Shown here: piece by piece, positions 44,219 through 56,679 of the stretch | Layout of the letters: every line of letters begins with the position of its first letter | Numbering within the stretch: the stretch's first letter is position 1 | Assembly: GCA_951230915.1 (NCBI GenBank) | Contig: OX579637.1 | Location: 27,590,001-27,654,000 of the forward strand | Direction of reading: 5' to 3' | DNA length: 64,000 nt | Source: Antitrichia curtipendula | Lineage: Eukaryota > Streptophyta > Bryopsida > Hypnales > Leucodontaceae | Notes under the pieces: generated by a model | The model's input: only the letters and a program-made list of their open reading frames with translations | Told to the model about the DNA's origin: nothing | Database searches by the model: none | Program-made: the position numbers and the translations under genes

Positions 44219-47097
44219 ATAGTTTTGGGTGAGATAGTGTACGACTAGATAGATGTATAGAATTAAATACCGGAAGTCATATAAAGCAGACATATGTAAA
44301 GGTTTACCAACCTTTGTTGGATTTATAAAACATTTACCTTTGTAATTTTCTCTCCACCTTGTGTATTCTTGCTTTGCCTTTCTCTATTAGCAATTTTGTA
44401 ATAGTGTAGAAAAAGCTTGTAGACATAGATGGTAGATAAGATAGTCTTCTATTTAATTTTTGGCTAACCCCTACAATCCCACGGCCATTTTTTTTCCTAA
44501 ACCACCCTAAACCACCACTTTTGCTACGTTCACCTATGAAATAAATTATTTAAATATTTTTTAGAATCTAACCGTCAAATCTTGTTCTACACTTGTCTTA
44601 GATCACGTGATACAAAATTTGTGATTTTTGACCATATAGATAGAAAGTTATTAGCATTCAAAGTGAAAGAAGCAAATTTATTTCAAGAAGTTGCTATGAT
44701 TGCCCCTAAAACAAAAAACTCCATAACTTTCACATTACTAATCCAAATGGAATGAATAAAAGCCTCCCGTTTAGAAGAAAATGTAGTCTACACGAAAAAA
44801 AATAATAAAATTTTTATTTCAATTCTTGATGGATTTTTTTTGCTGCCCAGAGTCCCCGGATAGCTCGGTGCTCTGGTCTCCTCTATTTTGAGGTTATTGT
44901 GGCATAACTTTTGCTCCTAGGCACTGATTGTAATAAAAATTGTAATCCAAGGAAGCTCATAAGTTTATCCATCTTATGAGAAAGTTTCAAAAAGTTTCAG
45001 TAAAAATTGAGATCATAGGAGCCTACCCGAAATGGCAAAATCCATTTTGTCCCATGTGGAGACAATGAGAGTATGGGACTTTAGGGGTTAAGAAATAAGA
45101 ATGATGGAAATTCCTTACCAAAGCAATAAACCAAAACAATTAATTTTGTTGCTTAATCTTTGATGAAATCCTATTTAAATCTTTAGAATTAAAAAAAAAA
45201 AAAAATCAAGTTTTGTTCTCTTAGTTTTTTTAGTTAGACTTTTGATTGACTACTCCCTCATATTTATTTTTAAATTCAATTTTTACAAATCAAATATTTT
45301 CCTCAATTGGCAATGAAATAATCAAAGTTTAATATCTTTCAATTGCTAACTCGATAAGGTCACACTACTTGAAATTTTTGGCAAATCAATTGAAGTAAGT
45401 GACTTTGTGATCCTATACGGCTATACTTAGATTCTAATTTTTTCTTTTCTTTTCATTTGTGGATGAATGCAACAAAAATGGCAACTTGGAGTAGTTTTGA
45501 GGCAATAATTAACCTAGGGCCCTCATGGATTAATATTTTTGAATTTCTTGCCGTACAGTGTAAATTGTAAAATGAATTTAGTAATTTCTCTAATTAGAAA
45601 TTCAATAACAAACTTTAATCCCTAAATGCTTAAGGCCTGTTTTGAGCTTCTTGGAATTTTTTCTAAATGATCTAAAATGTCCACGTTTTGATAAAATGTA
45701 TTAGTTTTTTTTAAAATTATAATCGTACAAATTCAAACTAGACATATTAGAAATCTCATATGAAAAGAAAACACAACAATATCACTTATGGAGTGAAAGA
45801 TTATAATGCTTGACCATGAGGATGTTAAAACTACCAAAATGATGTTCGTGAAGTCTTCCAATCCTCTTTTCACAAGTCAAATCTATCAAGTTGGTACCCG
45901 CAAAAATTTGAGTTTAAAGGGCCTAACATGTATAGCCCCAATCAATTTATGCCTTCATGACTTCTTAAAATCTATACTATTATTTTTTTAAATAAATTTT
46001 GAATGTGATTTTTTATCCAAAATCTAGTGTATGTGAGGCTCATTTCCAAGAGCTCTCAATACTACACGAAGTGAAGATTGCAATGGATACTTTTGCACAA
46101 AATCTTAAATAGAAAAATCACTATCATTTATTTTAAAATTTTAAAATCCATCCTTTTGATGCTAAAACTAGACTTCAAGAAGAACTTTTCAAGAATATAT
46201 ATACTACTAAAAATAGCAATTAGGTTAGGTTTTATTTAACCCCTAAAGGTCCATGCATCCAAAAAATGGATGCGCCTTGGTCAACCTTGATTGTAACTTT
46301 CAAAATAATTATTTTTAGAATTCGATTTCAACTGAGGAAATGAAGCTTGATATGTGTTTTTCCTAATCCATTTTAAAATTTTGATAAATGTCAAAAATTG
46401 AAATTGTTATTGCAATTGAAAGCTCTACGTGTTAAAATCCAAATAACACAATACGGCATGTTTTTCATTCATATTTTATATTCTTAAAATTGATTTGAAA
46501 AAATTATAAAATTATATTCTTCATTATATCCTTCATTTTTGGTAAAAATTATAGATAATTTTCATATATTATATAATTGATATAATTTTATTTCCACCTT
46601 GAGCTTCAAATAATGCAATAATTTGATTTCTTCATCAAAATTATTGAAAAAATATAGCATGAATAGAAAATTTATTTTTTCACTAGAAAAAAATATCAAA
46701 ATTTTACACATAGATTATATAAAAGGATAAATTTGGTTTGATAGTCAAATTTGACATCAAGATCTTTGTTGTGGCTATTTTGGATGTAAAAAATAAAATA
46801 ACCGATTGAAAATTTTACACATTAATTTTCATTGTTGCTTGTAATTCTCGAGATTAAATAATTTGGATTGTTTTTGTTATTTTTACTCACTTATGTTCAA
46901 ATTTTGCAAGAAAAATGATAACAATTACAATTTTTCATGAAACAAATTGAAATTTCCCGTGGTGATATAAAATTAAGAGCTTCAAGTAAAAAAATTAGAA
47001 GATTATTGTTTGAACACAATTTACAAGGCTAAATTTAACTCAAACACAAAGTTTGACCACTTCTCAATGAATTTGGTCCTTTAAGGGTTAACTTCAA
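44219..47097. other. AT-rich spacer, no gene
   Basis: A dispersed repeat copy lies at 44565-44665, with related words (CATAACTTTTGCTCCTAGGC) at 44912, matching the reverse of the stretch near 39510. The rest is AT-rich without supported coding or RNA signals. Confidence 0.55.
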
Positions 47098-47334
47098 CGC
47101 CCGTTCAGTTCGCCCGTCCAGATGTCCGTCGACGGAGGCCCTCCCGTCCAGCCAAATTGTCCATTGCGCCCATCAACTAAGAATGTCCATCGCGTCCGTC
47201 CATCCATTTCTAAAGTTACTCATCCTCTATCGAGGGTTCTCGGCTTGATTTCATCCTGACGGACACCGGGGATGAATCCTGACGTCCGTCCAGACATCCG
47301 GACGTTCGGACGTGACGTGACGTGGACAACCTTG
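47098..47334 (-). repeat. right subterminal region of the hAT element
   Basis: CGCCCGTCCAG, GTCCGTCGACGGAGG, CCCGTCCAGCC, CGTCCGTCCATCC and GACGTCCGTCCAGACATCCG are packed in 47098-47310, ending in GACGTGACGTGGACAACCTTG. They mirror the GC-rich left end and point inward. Confidence 0.75.
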
Positions 47335-47342
47335 GAACAAAG

Positions 47343-50008
47343 TATGAATACAAGTTATTATTTTGACGTGAAAGAAATAATTATAATAATTAATTCTTTA
47401 CTTTACTTTACTGAGAGATTGGAAATAATTAAAACCTATATATTTCTACATTGAAAGATAGATTTACAAAATGGAAATTTATTTTTTCCACCAAATACCA
47501 ACAATGCAAATATGCAACTTGCATCCATTTCCAAAATTATGTTAGACATTCCATTTGGGTAAACTATAGGAAAGTTACGCATACATCTAGGAAATTTAAA
47601 AGAAAATTATGCATACTTTTAGGGATGCTTCAAATTTGTACAACAATTGGATTTATACAATAGTTTCACATTTGTAACACCCCTAAGTATGAAATTTAGA
47701 AATTGTACATTCTATTTCTTTCAAACACTTATGTAGAAATTCAATGGCTTTTATGAATTGGCATAGGATAATTAAAAAAAGCGATGGCTTTTTTTTTTAT
47801 TCCAAATTATTTGTCTCAGTAATTGCACGTGCTTAAAATACTTAATGATTCCACAAGGTTTAGGCATTAAGGACTTATTGGACCGTTTTATGAGATACAC
47901 TTACTTGCCATTTTTTGTTTTATGAATTTGATTCTTCAAAGAACAATCATTCTTTGCAATCATAATTTATTTAAGATTGTTTATGTACAAGAGAAAGAAA
48001 TCAAATTCAGAATCAAATTCAAATAAATGATGTTATGGGTCATTATAGTAGAAATCTATATTGAAGTCTTTTTAATCAATACATGCTATTTTCATGTATT
48101 TCTCAAATGTACTTTGAAATATAAATTCACATTTTGTTGTACTTTAGAAAATCGAAGCCATAGAAGTCAAACAATCTCTACCCAAATGGATTTTAAAAAA
48201 TGAACAACAATTTCCACACATTTCAAATACTTAGAAGTTGTGAAAATATTGTAGTTATGCATTTTTTTTAATACAATTTCAAAGGAAATTAAAAAATAAA
48301 GATATTACTTTATTATTCATGAATTTAGCCAAAATAATAGAGGTCAAAAAGTGTACACAAAAATGTATTAATAGTATCAAATGCATGCATGTAATTTTTT
48401 TAAAGTAAAATAATTTATCCAAAGTAAAATTTATCCAAAGTATGAAAACAAAACCATTATTTTGTTGTAATTTCATGAAGTCAAAAAAGTGAAAAGATTT
48501 TAAAAGCCTTAAATAGATTTGAGTTATTCAAGCTAACTATTCCCTTTGACCTGATTTGTCTTGTGAGGGGATCAATTTTTTACATTTCACATTTAAATCA
48601 TGCGTCCAAACATGATATGTGCCATACATTCAAATGCATGGCATTGTCAATTACAAGCACAAGTGGCCCAAAATTAAAATTGCCCATGGATTTCAAGTCT
48701 TTTTATTTTTTTCAACTTCAACTTTCTAAAAAATTAATACCATTTTAAGCATTCTTGTAATTACTATGATTGTTTTATGTTTTGTTTTTTAAAATCATAC
48801 AAATTCCAATTAATTTTGATATTTTTTATTATAAAAAAATTATATAAAGTTTTAAAAATATGTTATTACATGCTAAAAGTATCAAAGTTCTGAAATCTAT
48901 ATTTGAATGTAGAAGTATAATGAAGTTTGACCAAGCCTAGACATGAAATGTCCTTCAAGAGGTAAGTAGTTCTACTAGTATTCATAAAAATTTGAAGATG
49001 AACTAAATCATGACTATTAGACATTTAAATATAGATTGCAAAAATTCTAAGAAATATACTTGAGGAATCTATAATTTCAATAAAATTTAGTTTTTCTTTA
49101 ATTTAAAAATAATTGTCAATGAAATTGAGTTTTATTCTAAGATTAGAACTTATATTATTGACCCAAATTTAATTTGATCTTGAATTTCTAATCTCTACAA
49201 CATTTAAAATTTTTGCATATTTTATTGGGCTTAATTTGCACGTCAATTGTCAAGCATTGGTGCTGTGCATGTAAAAAAAAAAAAATTGGTTCATAGATTT
49301 TTATACATTGATGGTGTTCATCAATGGAAATAGTAGTGGAAAAAATTGAATTTGGGCCAAATTGGAAGTTTTTACGATATTTGGAACTTATATATATTTG
49401 TTTTGGCTTGCTCTAAACCTCAAACGTCAAGCATTGGTGACATGGGTGGTTTAAAAAAGAAAAGAAGTGGTCATGGTTTTAAAAGTATAGTATTCTCAAA
49501 TGTAAAGAGAATTGCATAAAATATAATTTGGTCATAAACTTGAAGTTTCCACTGCATGTGCATTTGAATTTGATTTTGCCATGCTGTCTTTGAAATGGAA
49601 AAATTTGTTTAGACCCTTAGGTCAATACATTGTTATTATCATCAATTATGATAGTCTATAGCATTTTCATTTTGAATTATGTTTGTCAAGTTCTAAAGTG
49701 AAAATAAATGATGCATAATGATATATAATCACTACTTTCAATAGTCAAATGCCAATATTCACCTCGTTGTTTATGTGCACAATGTTCAAGAGCTTGAATG
49801 AATAAATAGGTCATTAGTATTTTGCAGCTAAGGAAATAATTACAGCACCATCAAATGCTCATTGTTACTTGGTTCCGCATTTGTAAGAGTGTTCATAACA
49901 TAATAGAAGTCGATAATGCTTTTCAGATGATCTTATTGTTGTTGATTTATTTTTCCTTTCACTCAAGGGCTAATGCAATCTAACTTCTATAATAGCTTTA
50001 GTAAAATG
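47343..50008. other. AT-rich spacer with members of a diverged repeat
   Basis: No gene seen. From about 48560 a diverged repeat begins (see 48590-51780). Short open stretches such as 48563-48748 belong to that repeat. Confidence 0.5.
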
Positions 50009-51780
50009 TACTCCCTCCGTCCCAAAATGTTCTTCCTGTTGGCCTTCATTTTTTGTCCCAAAATGATCTTCCTGTTGTACTTTGTGAGCTGCAAATTGGT
50101 CAAATTTAACTTTTGGTTGTTCTCTAGGACTAACAAAACAATTCCAAGCGATAGTTCCCCCTCCATCTATGCAATCACTAATCAAAAGACAAATATGATG
50201 GTTGAAGGGGTCAATCAACACTTTTTGTTTTTATTTTTTGCATCTCTTTGAATATTATCTAATTGAAGGAGATGAAGATTTGGGGAGGCAAAAATATAGG
50301 TCCACATATGGTCTTTGACTTATACTAACTACCCACAAAATGATGACCTCACACTCTATAATTAAATAACCATTGGTGCTCCTTGAAAATACCCAAAAAA
50401 TTTCACTTTTCAATAATCCAAAACTACACTTTAAAAAGGGCTTCAAAACTCAAAGTTTCAAGGGCAATAGGAGTGCACCAAACTCCATATGTAGTGCAAA
50501 ACAGGCTTTAAAAATGTTATTTTTAGTCTTAATCCGGAACATTTAGTCTAACAGGAAGATCATTTTGGGACGAAGGGAGTAATTGACTTCTATCTTGGTG
50601 TCCATTTCAAATAATCTTTTGAATTATTGGTCATAGTGTTGTCTAAATTTATTTTTCTTTGCCTTCAACAATTTATCTTTGAAAGGAGGGGACTTAAGTT
50701 ATCAAATTCATTAGTTTGTCTTTTTTTAAGAAATATGGCCTTCATTGCAAATGCTGAAGGGTTATAATACAATGCTACTAGGCAAAATAAATAAATGTTA
50801 CAAATGTTATACCATATTGTAGAGAATGATGTATTATAGAGGATGTGTGCTTAGCGTATTGCTACGCGCTAATTTAGCACTTTTATATGAAAGTGGTCAA
50901 TTAAATTTTAGGCAAATGAGAAGACGAGTCCATGTTGCAGTCAATTGCCACTATGGAGCTCACAAATATGTGAGTTAATGATTGTATTAACAGTGTTAGG
51001 ATGTACTAGGGTGCTTGTCTTTGAAATTTACAGCACCATGCATTAAACACCATCATAGAAAACAAATATCATAAATGCTTTACAATGAATTTGCGAAGCA
51101 ATTTTAAAACAAACAGATAGAACTAAAAATGTAAATATTGAACTCCAAATTTTTATTCTTGAATATTGGAGTCCAATTTTTTTTTCCCTTACTTTGTTCA
51201 TTTGAAAGATTATACTATTTTGATTTTAATATAAATTGTAAACTACATTCTTTCCATGTTGTGTCTATTATTTGAGTCCATTCTAACTTTTACAAACATG
51301 TGATTAATTTTGTATGCTGACAAAAAACCATAGTGGTCAAGTATTGTATTCAATGCAAATGGCATTCAAACAAAAGTTACAAAACTAAATTAGTATAGGA
51401 CAAACAAATGGAAATGTAAAAGTTATTTTATACATATTTTTTTTAGAAAAAGAATGAACTTATGACACCATTAAATAATAAATCAATTTTTAAAATGACC
51501 TATTTTTTATTGGCTTCATTTGCATGTCAGTTTTCAAGCATTGGTGATGTGGCTCTTTAAAGAAAATGGCCCATCAATGGGTTTATATGCATGGCATTGT
51601 AAATTAGAAACACAAGTGACTCAAAATTATTTTGCCCATGAATTTCAAGTCTCCACCATATTTGCAACAAGATCGTATATGTAGAGGCTTGTTTTGCATG
51701 TGAACTGTCAAGCATTAGAGACATATCTTTAAAAGCAAAATAGCATTTGTAATTGAATGCATGGCATGGTACAACCCTGA
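48590..51780 (+). repeat. diverged repeat family, four to five copies
   Basis: Two linked words recur: GTCAATTGTCAAGCATTGGT (49238, 49422 as CAAACGTCAAGCATTGGTGA, 51527, 51698) and GCATGGCATTGT with ACACAAGTGGCCCAAAATTA and CCATGGATTTCAAGTCT (48640-48705, 51590-51645). Spacing is irregular. Probably fragments of one old element; no ends found. Confidence 0.5.
50011..50579. mobile_element. Stowaway-like MITE (Tc1/mariner)
   Basis: The left end CTCCCTCCGTCCCAAAATG (50011) is repeated inversely at the right end (CATTTTGGGACGAAGGGAG, ending 50579), with one mismatch. TA flanks both sides (50009-50010 and 50580-50581). CTCCCTCCGTCCC is the classic Stowaway terminus. The arms extend inward through AGGAAGA/TCTTCCT. 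At 569 bp it carries no transposase. Confidence 0.88.
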
Positions 51781-52616
51781 ATCCTAAACTCTAAATGTTG
51801 AATCTCCAAACTCCATAGGGTACCTACAAAAAGTTGGATGGTGGATAGCTGGAGAACGGCCAAATTTGGGAATTTTCAAAATCTATAGAATTTTTCAAAA
51901 GAATTCCACATTCTCCGAAGAAAAGTTGCTGCCAAATTTTCCATTCACTATAATTTCCCCTATTTACAGCTAATACTTAGCCTCAGTGGAATTCTAAATT
52001 CCATGTCACTTTTCTAAAATGTGCTCCATACGCTTTGAACTTATTATTATACGGGATAATGGAAAATCAGCTGCCCCTAAAGGCATGACATACTTCTCCC
52101 CTAAGCTTTCCTAGAATTTTTGAAAATTTTAAATCTTCTCGCTCATTTTATTTTGCCACCATCAATTGTTTGCCTCTTGCGTGCATTGTCTCTCATTTCT
52201 ACTTTCCCTGTCCCTCGTTTTTCAATCTTTTGCGGCCTAAGTGCAAACATTGTGACGCCATTGCCTTTGAAATTCACTTATTGTTTTGTTTCCTTGTTCA
52301 CAAAGTGAGTACTTTCTATACGGTTCAATTTTTCTTGCCTTCTTGTTTATACAATCTTTATTAGCTTCTCTTTCCTATTGTTCAATTTTATTGTTCTTAA
52401 TGACTACGAGTTTTGTGCCCTTACTCCAAAGTTCTTATACATAGACATGTGCATGCAATGTCATATGTTCTTTTTTTAAAAGAGATTTTTTTCAGTATTT
52501 CTCATCCATATGATAAACTTGAAATGTTTACAACTATATATCTTGAAGAAAAGAAGTACCGATTTTTACGTTGTAAATACCGGAATTGCTAAATATTTTG
52601 GGGACATCTAGCTCCA
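50582..52616. other. AT-rich spacer, no gene
   Basis: Contains two members of the diverged repeat (to 51780). The open stretch at 52120-52364 reads as hydrophobic low-complexity sequence in two frames and is not supported as a gene. Confidence 0.5.
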
Positions 52617-52932
52617 TATTATCCTTGAGCCAAAGATAAAATAGGTAGAACAAGGTACAAATTATCCTTGAGTCAAGGATAAAAGAGAAAACAAGTTATT
52701 TGTTATCCTTAAATCTAGGATAAAGTATAGAGACGAGCTCCAGTTTATCCTCAAGTCAAGGATAAAGTAGGCAAAACAAGGTACAAATTATCCTCAAGCC
52801 AAGGATAAAATAGAAAACAAGTTCTTTATTATCCTCAAATCTAAGATAAAGTATAGAGACAAGCTCTAGTTTATCCTTGAGTCAAGGATAAAGTAGGCGT
52901 GCAATTGATTTGAATTAACCCTCGAGCCAAAG
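52617..52932 (+). repeat. 126-bp tandem repeat of TTATCC palindromes
   Basis: CAAGGTACAAATTATCC occurs at 52651 and 52777, a 126-bp step. Each unit holds three to four palindromes; the perfect form TATCCTTGAGTCAAGGATA occurs inside 52662-52682 and 52871-52891, and a variant with CTCAAG lies at 52745-52765. Single relatives continue to about 53790 (53032, 53156, 53358, 53474, 53733). Confidence 0.85.
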
Positions 52933-53956
52933 ATAATTTTTGTATATACATTAAAAATGTATAAATTTGTCTTTAGAAATCATTTACTTTCATAAATCAT
53001 AAAATCTTATATCCTATGTGTATGCACTTATCTTTGTCTCAAAGATAAATTTTTTTTAGTAGAAGAAATCTTAAAGATACTGAATGCATTATCCTTAATA
53101 ATCAATATTTGTCTTTTTCATGAGTAATTGTTATCTAACTTAGAACTCATCATTGACTCAAAGATAATGTAACATAGGTCTGTTGAGTGCCCTTTATAGA
53201 AGAATTTCAAACAGTCTTTGAGAGCAATTGTTTTTCAATTATCCATCTAATTTTGTATGTTTAAGCTAAAGAGTGTATGACAGTTCTCCAAGTTGAAAAA
53301 TAATACAGTCAACAATAATAAACATTTCTCGCTTAATGTTATGTATTGTCTTAATTTATCTTTGACTCGAGGATAAACTATACCTCCATAATTAAGTGTG
53401 TTTTGTTCTTCAGGTAATCTAAAGTGCATTGATTCTTTGATTTTCTCTCTTTGTATCTTTGTCTCGTTCTATATTTATCTTTAAGTCAAAGATATGTACC
53501 TAGTGTATACAATCATCGAGCATCAAAACACTCTATAATAAATCTATTATACAATCACATTCTCTTCAATTTGAAGATAAATAAAAATGCTTAAAAGAGC
53601 TAGTTTCATTAAAAAATTAAATTTCATGTATATTCATTTTCTGCTCCAATGTCTTCAATGGGATAAGTATTTACAATATTTTTAATGTAGTTTAAGTGAA
53701 TGAATGATGTTTTCGTGTAGTTATTTCAAATCTTATCCTTGTCTCAACAATAATTTAGCCTTCAATTATTCAAACTTATCAATTTAGTCTTATGGACTCC
53801 AGAATATGTTATTCTCTCAAACTAAAATTATGTATTTGTATTGGCAAGATGGATATTTCTATTTCAAATAAGTTTACAACTCTAGTGCCAACTTTGCCGC
53901 CTGGAGTCGCTAACTACAAGGGAATACCTTGAACTTCTTGGTAAAGCAAGAGCATC

Positions 53957-56679
53957 ATGTTAAAAAATGAAGTAGGGGTGGATGTTGCGAGAGGAATTTG
54001 CCACAACGTTGATACAGATCTTGTCATCGACATAGATGGTGAGTTGCTCAGTGACAATCGAGTTGCAATTCATATTGCGAAGCCCTTGTACAAGGAAGAA
54101 GTTCCTTTTGAGTGGATGTGGTCAATGCACTTTTGGCCCATTTCGTTTGTCTACTTGATCACATCTAGTTTGTATGATCACAAACAAATGTATCTTTTCA
54201 GAGCAGCAGTCAATAGGTCCAAGCGGCGTGTTCGAACTGGGGTTTGTTCTCATGAAAGTTTGTGGGAGAAGAAGGAGCCTAGTAGCCTCCCCCTAAAAAA
54301 ATCCTATTCACCCTGCAATCAATTGCTGAAGTGTCCAGTAAAGAGTGTTGCGTCCAAAAATATGTACAACCATTTTCGTGGGGGCAAATTCAGGCCATTT
54401 GGTCTATAATGTATGTCAATGGTGGAGTTTACACTCAAAAGTCACATTTGCTTGACATGCACGGTCAAACCCATTATGATGAAAATGGGAGGGAAATGAT
54501 CACCTTGACGAAGCAAGAAGTTTGTCCATTGGCTTGGTGCCTTATCTATGGAATATCAAAAGCTACCTATTACAAATACAAGGAGAAAGCCAAGAACAAG
54601 GACAAACCAAAGCATCACGGAAACCTTGGGATGAAGAAGCCTAGAACACACTCTGCAAGCAACAAACGCTCTTTGATTATTGGTGGACAATGAAGTAGAT
54701 GCTATACCGTACAAAACGAGGACTTTGGAGTCTGGGGAGAATGTGCCTTCCATGGTTCTACCCTCTAGATTTCATTGGAAGGACAAGTTGACGAAGATCA
54801 ATACTGTGTATTTGGCATTGGAATTGCAAAGTATTTCAGCTAGCGGATTGAGCAGCATCCAGTGTCATCGTTCTAGAGTATGCTCCAAAGGCTAGATGTG
54901 ACAATTTTATAGGTTGTAGATATTGCGATAGGTATAAACAACTCATGAGTGCTTACATTCTTGGTTTGCTAGATCAACAAATTTGGGCCAACATACTGAA
55001 GGTGCATCTCGATGGTCAAAAGATACATATAAGACCTCTATTATGCAAATTGTGGAATGTCTGAGATGAATCCTGAGAAGGTTCTTACAATAGTCCATGA
55101 TAAGATGGATCAAGTCAATAAGACAGCTTCTTCCCATTTCTCTCACAAGAGCAAGGAGAACAATTCTTTTATGAAGATGCCCGTAGCTGTTACAACATGA
55201 TTGCTCATAGTCATGGAGACATGCAATATACGCATTACGGCTTGGATATCTTTCCTACGAACTCCAACCATACCGTTGGATCCATCGGAAAGTTGTTGTG
55301 AGATCTAGAGTTGCAAGCCAAACATTTATTCCGACAACTATTTGAAGCAAGTGGGTGTTCTGAATTAATAGAGGCTTTGTTATTAGGCTCAAAGATATGT
55401 ACGAATTTGCTTGGGTCTATTCTTGAAGACTTAGTGGAAGCAAAATCTCTTCCTCCAACATTGACTTTGTAGCTTGACAATGCTTTTAGCGATAACAGAA
55501 ATCAATGGAATTTTGCGTTTTGCTTTCTCCTTGTCTAAAGAGTCTTTTTCAAGAGGTTTACATCAATTTCCTCATTGTAGGACACGCCCACAAAGACATT
55601 GATATTGTGTTTGGTTGTTGGAGTACAAAACTGAAGACAAATGACATTTTTATGCTTTCGAGGTTGATGAAGTCCTTCATGGATTGCAAAACGCAGCCTG
55701 TGATTCTTCATCTCATCAAGGAGGTTCCTAATTTCAAGCTTTTTTGTGGAGGGGTACTTGCATACAAGCAATGATTATCTACAAGGCCATTCTCAAACGC
55801 AGTAATTCAAATTTTACAAGGATTCTAATGGTTGGTTGTTGATGCAATATAAAATCCTCTGCACCGATGTTGATTGGTTGCCAAAGGAAGGTGGGGGAAT
55901 TTGCTTGTGGAAGGAGACAAATGAAAGGGGTCCTAAAGTATCAAGGGTATAACTTATACCTTTGGCACCACAATAGATGTAGTGCTTTGATGAGGTTTGC
56001 AAGGGTTTAGACAGGTACATTGCATTGTGAAGGGCAATGGCTAATTAAGACTTATTCGGAGAGTTCCGGAGGAAGAATGAGTTAGTGCAAAAATAATAGG
56101 AAGGTGTGAGAAGCGCTTTCAACATACTTTTTATAGCGTGTGAGACATTACAAGATGGATTTTTGCCACATTCTTAAGTTGCCGAGGAAGTGGAAGACCA
56201 ATACCAAGACAACAGTCAAATGCACAAGGAATTTGCTGAAAATGCACCTTTTGTTGGTCGTAGGCGTGATCATCCATTTCCTTCTTTCCGTGTTGGCCGT
56301 AATGTGTATGCGGGTTACTTTGTTGTGGAGCATCCTACAGATGGTGACCTTTGTCCAATTTGGCTTATTCGTGCACTTATGAATCCGAATCCGAATCTGG
56401 GGCATGCTAATTTCATTTAGTTGCAATATTGGATGCCTACATCTTTTCAATACAATAACGTGGACACATAGGCAGATTGGAACACAAAACAAGGAAATTT
56501 TTGGTACAAAGACAAGGCTTTCTTCTCGAGTTGGACACATACAAACTGCTTGGAAGGCACATGTGAGAGTAGACACTTCTGATCCAAGAATCAAAATTCC
56601 TAAACCACAAATTGCTATTATGAAGGCATTTGTAGATGCTTATGTGTCTAGTAAAAACAACAATGCATCTATTGAGTAA
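53957..56679 (+). pseudogene. DUF7869-like multicopy gene, decayed
   Basis: A shredded reading frame runs the full length. 53957-54409 is open (a glycine-aspartate stretch, then basic). After a frameshift, CCVQKYVQPFSWGQIQAIW, CPLAWCLIYGISKATYYKYK and PKHHGNLGMKKPRTHSAS fit the N-terminal part of the family. IAHSHGDMQYTHYGLDIFP, LDNAFSDNRNQWNFAFCF and NFLIVGHAHKDIDIVFGCWS (55545-55625) fit the DUF7869 core with its GHxHxDID motif. FVGRRRDHPFPSFRVGRNVY and a C-terminal lysine-rich end follow. Many stops and at least five frameshifts. Members are common in non-seed plants and some animals, and are probably transposon-encoded; the function is not known to me. It lies just downstream of the TTATCC repeats. 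Confidence 0.65.

Larger units (their letters stand above)
29660..47334 (+). mobile_element. 17.7-kb hAT transposon with cargo genes
   Basis: The ends read TAGGGTTGTC (29660) and, in reverse complement from 47334, CAAGGTTGTC; both fit the hAT end pattern YARNG. The 8 bp outside each end are identical (GAACAAAG at 29652-29659 and 47335-47342). Further in, both ends share ACGTCCGGATGTC and CCGTCC/GACGG repeats. The interior has a hAT transposase gene, a kinase-like gene on the opposite strand and a RING-like gene. Known hAT elements are usually a few kb, so this length is unusual. Counting one chance base before and two after, the direct repeat is 11 bp, so a Mutator-like origin cannot be fully excluded. 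The hAT transposase inside favours hAT. Confidence 0.75.

Noticed and set aside
29651..47344. Mutator-like element with an 11-bp duplication (GGAACAAAGTA)
   Set aside because: The match can be parsed as 8-bp GAACAAAG plus three chance bases; the ends then fit the hAT YARNG pattern and the interior holds a hAT transposase.
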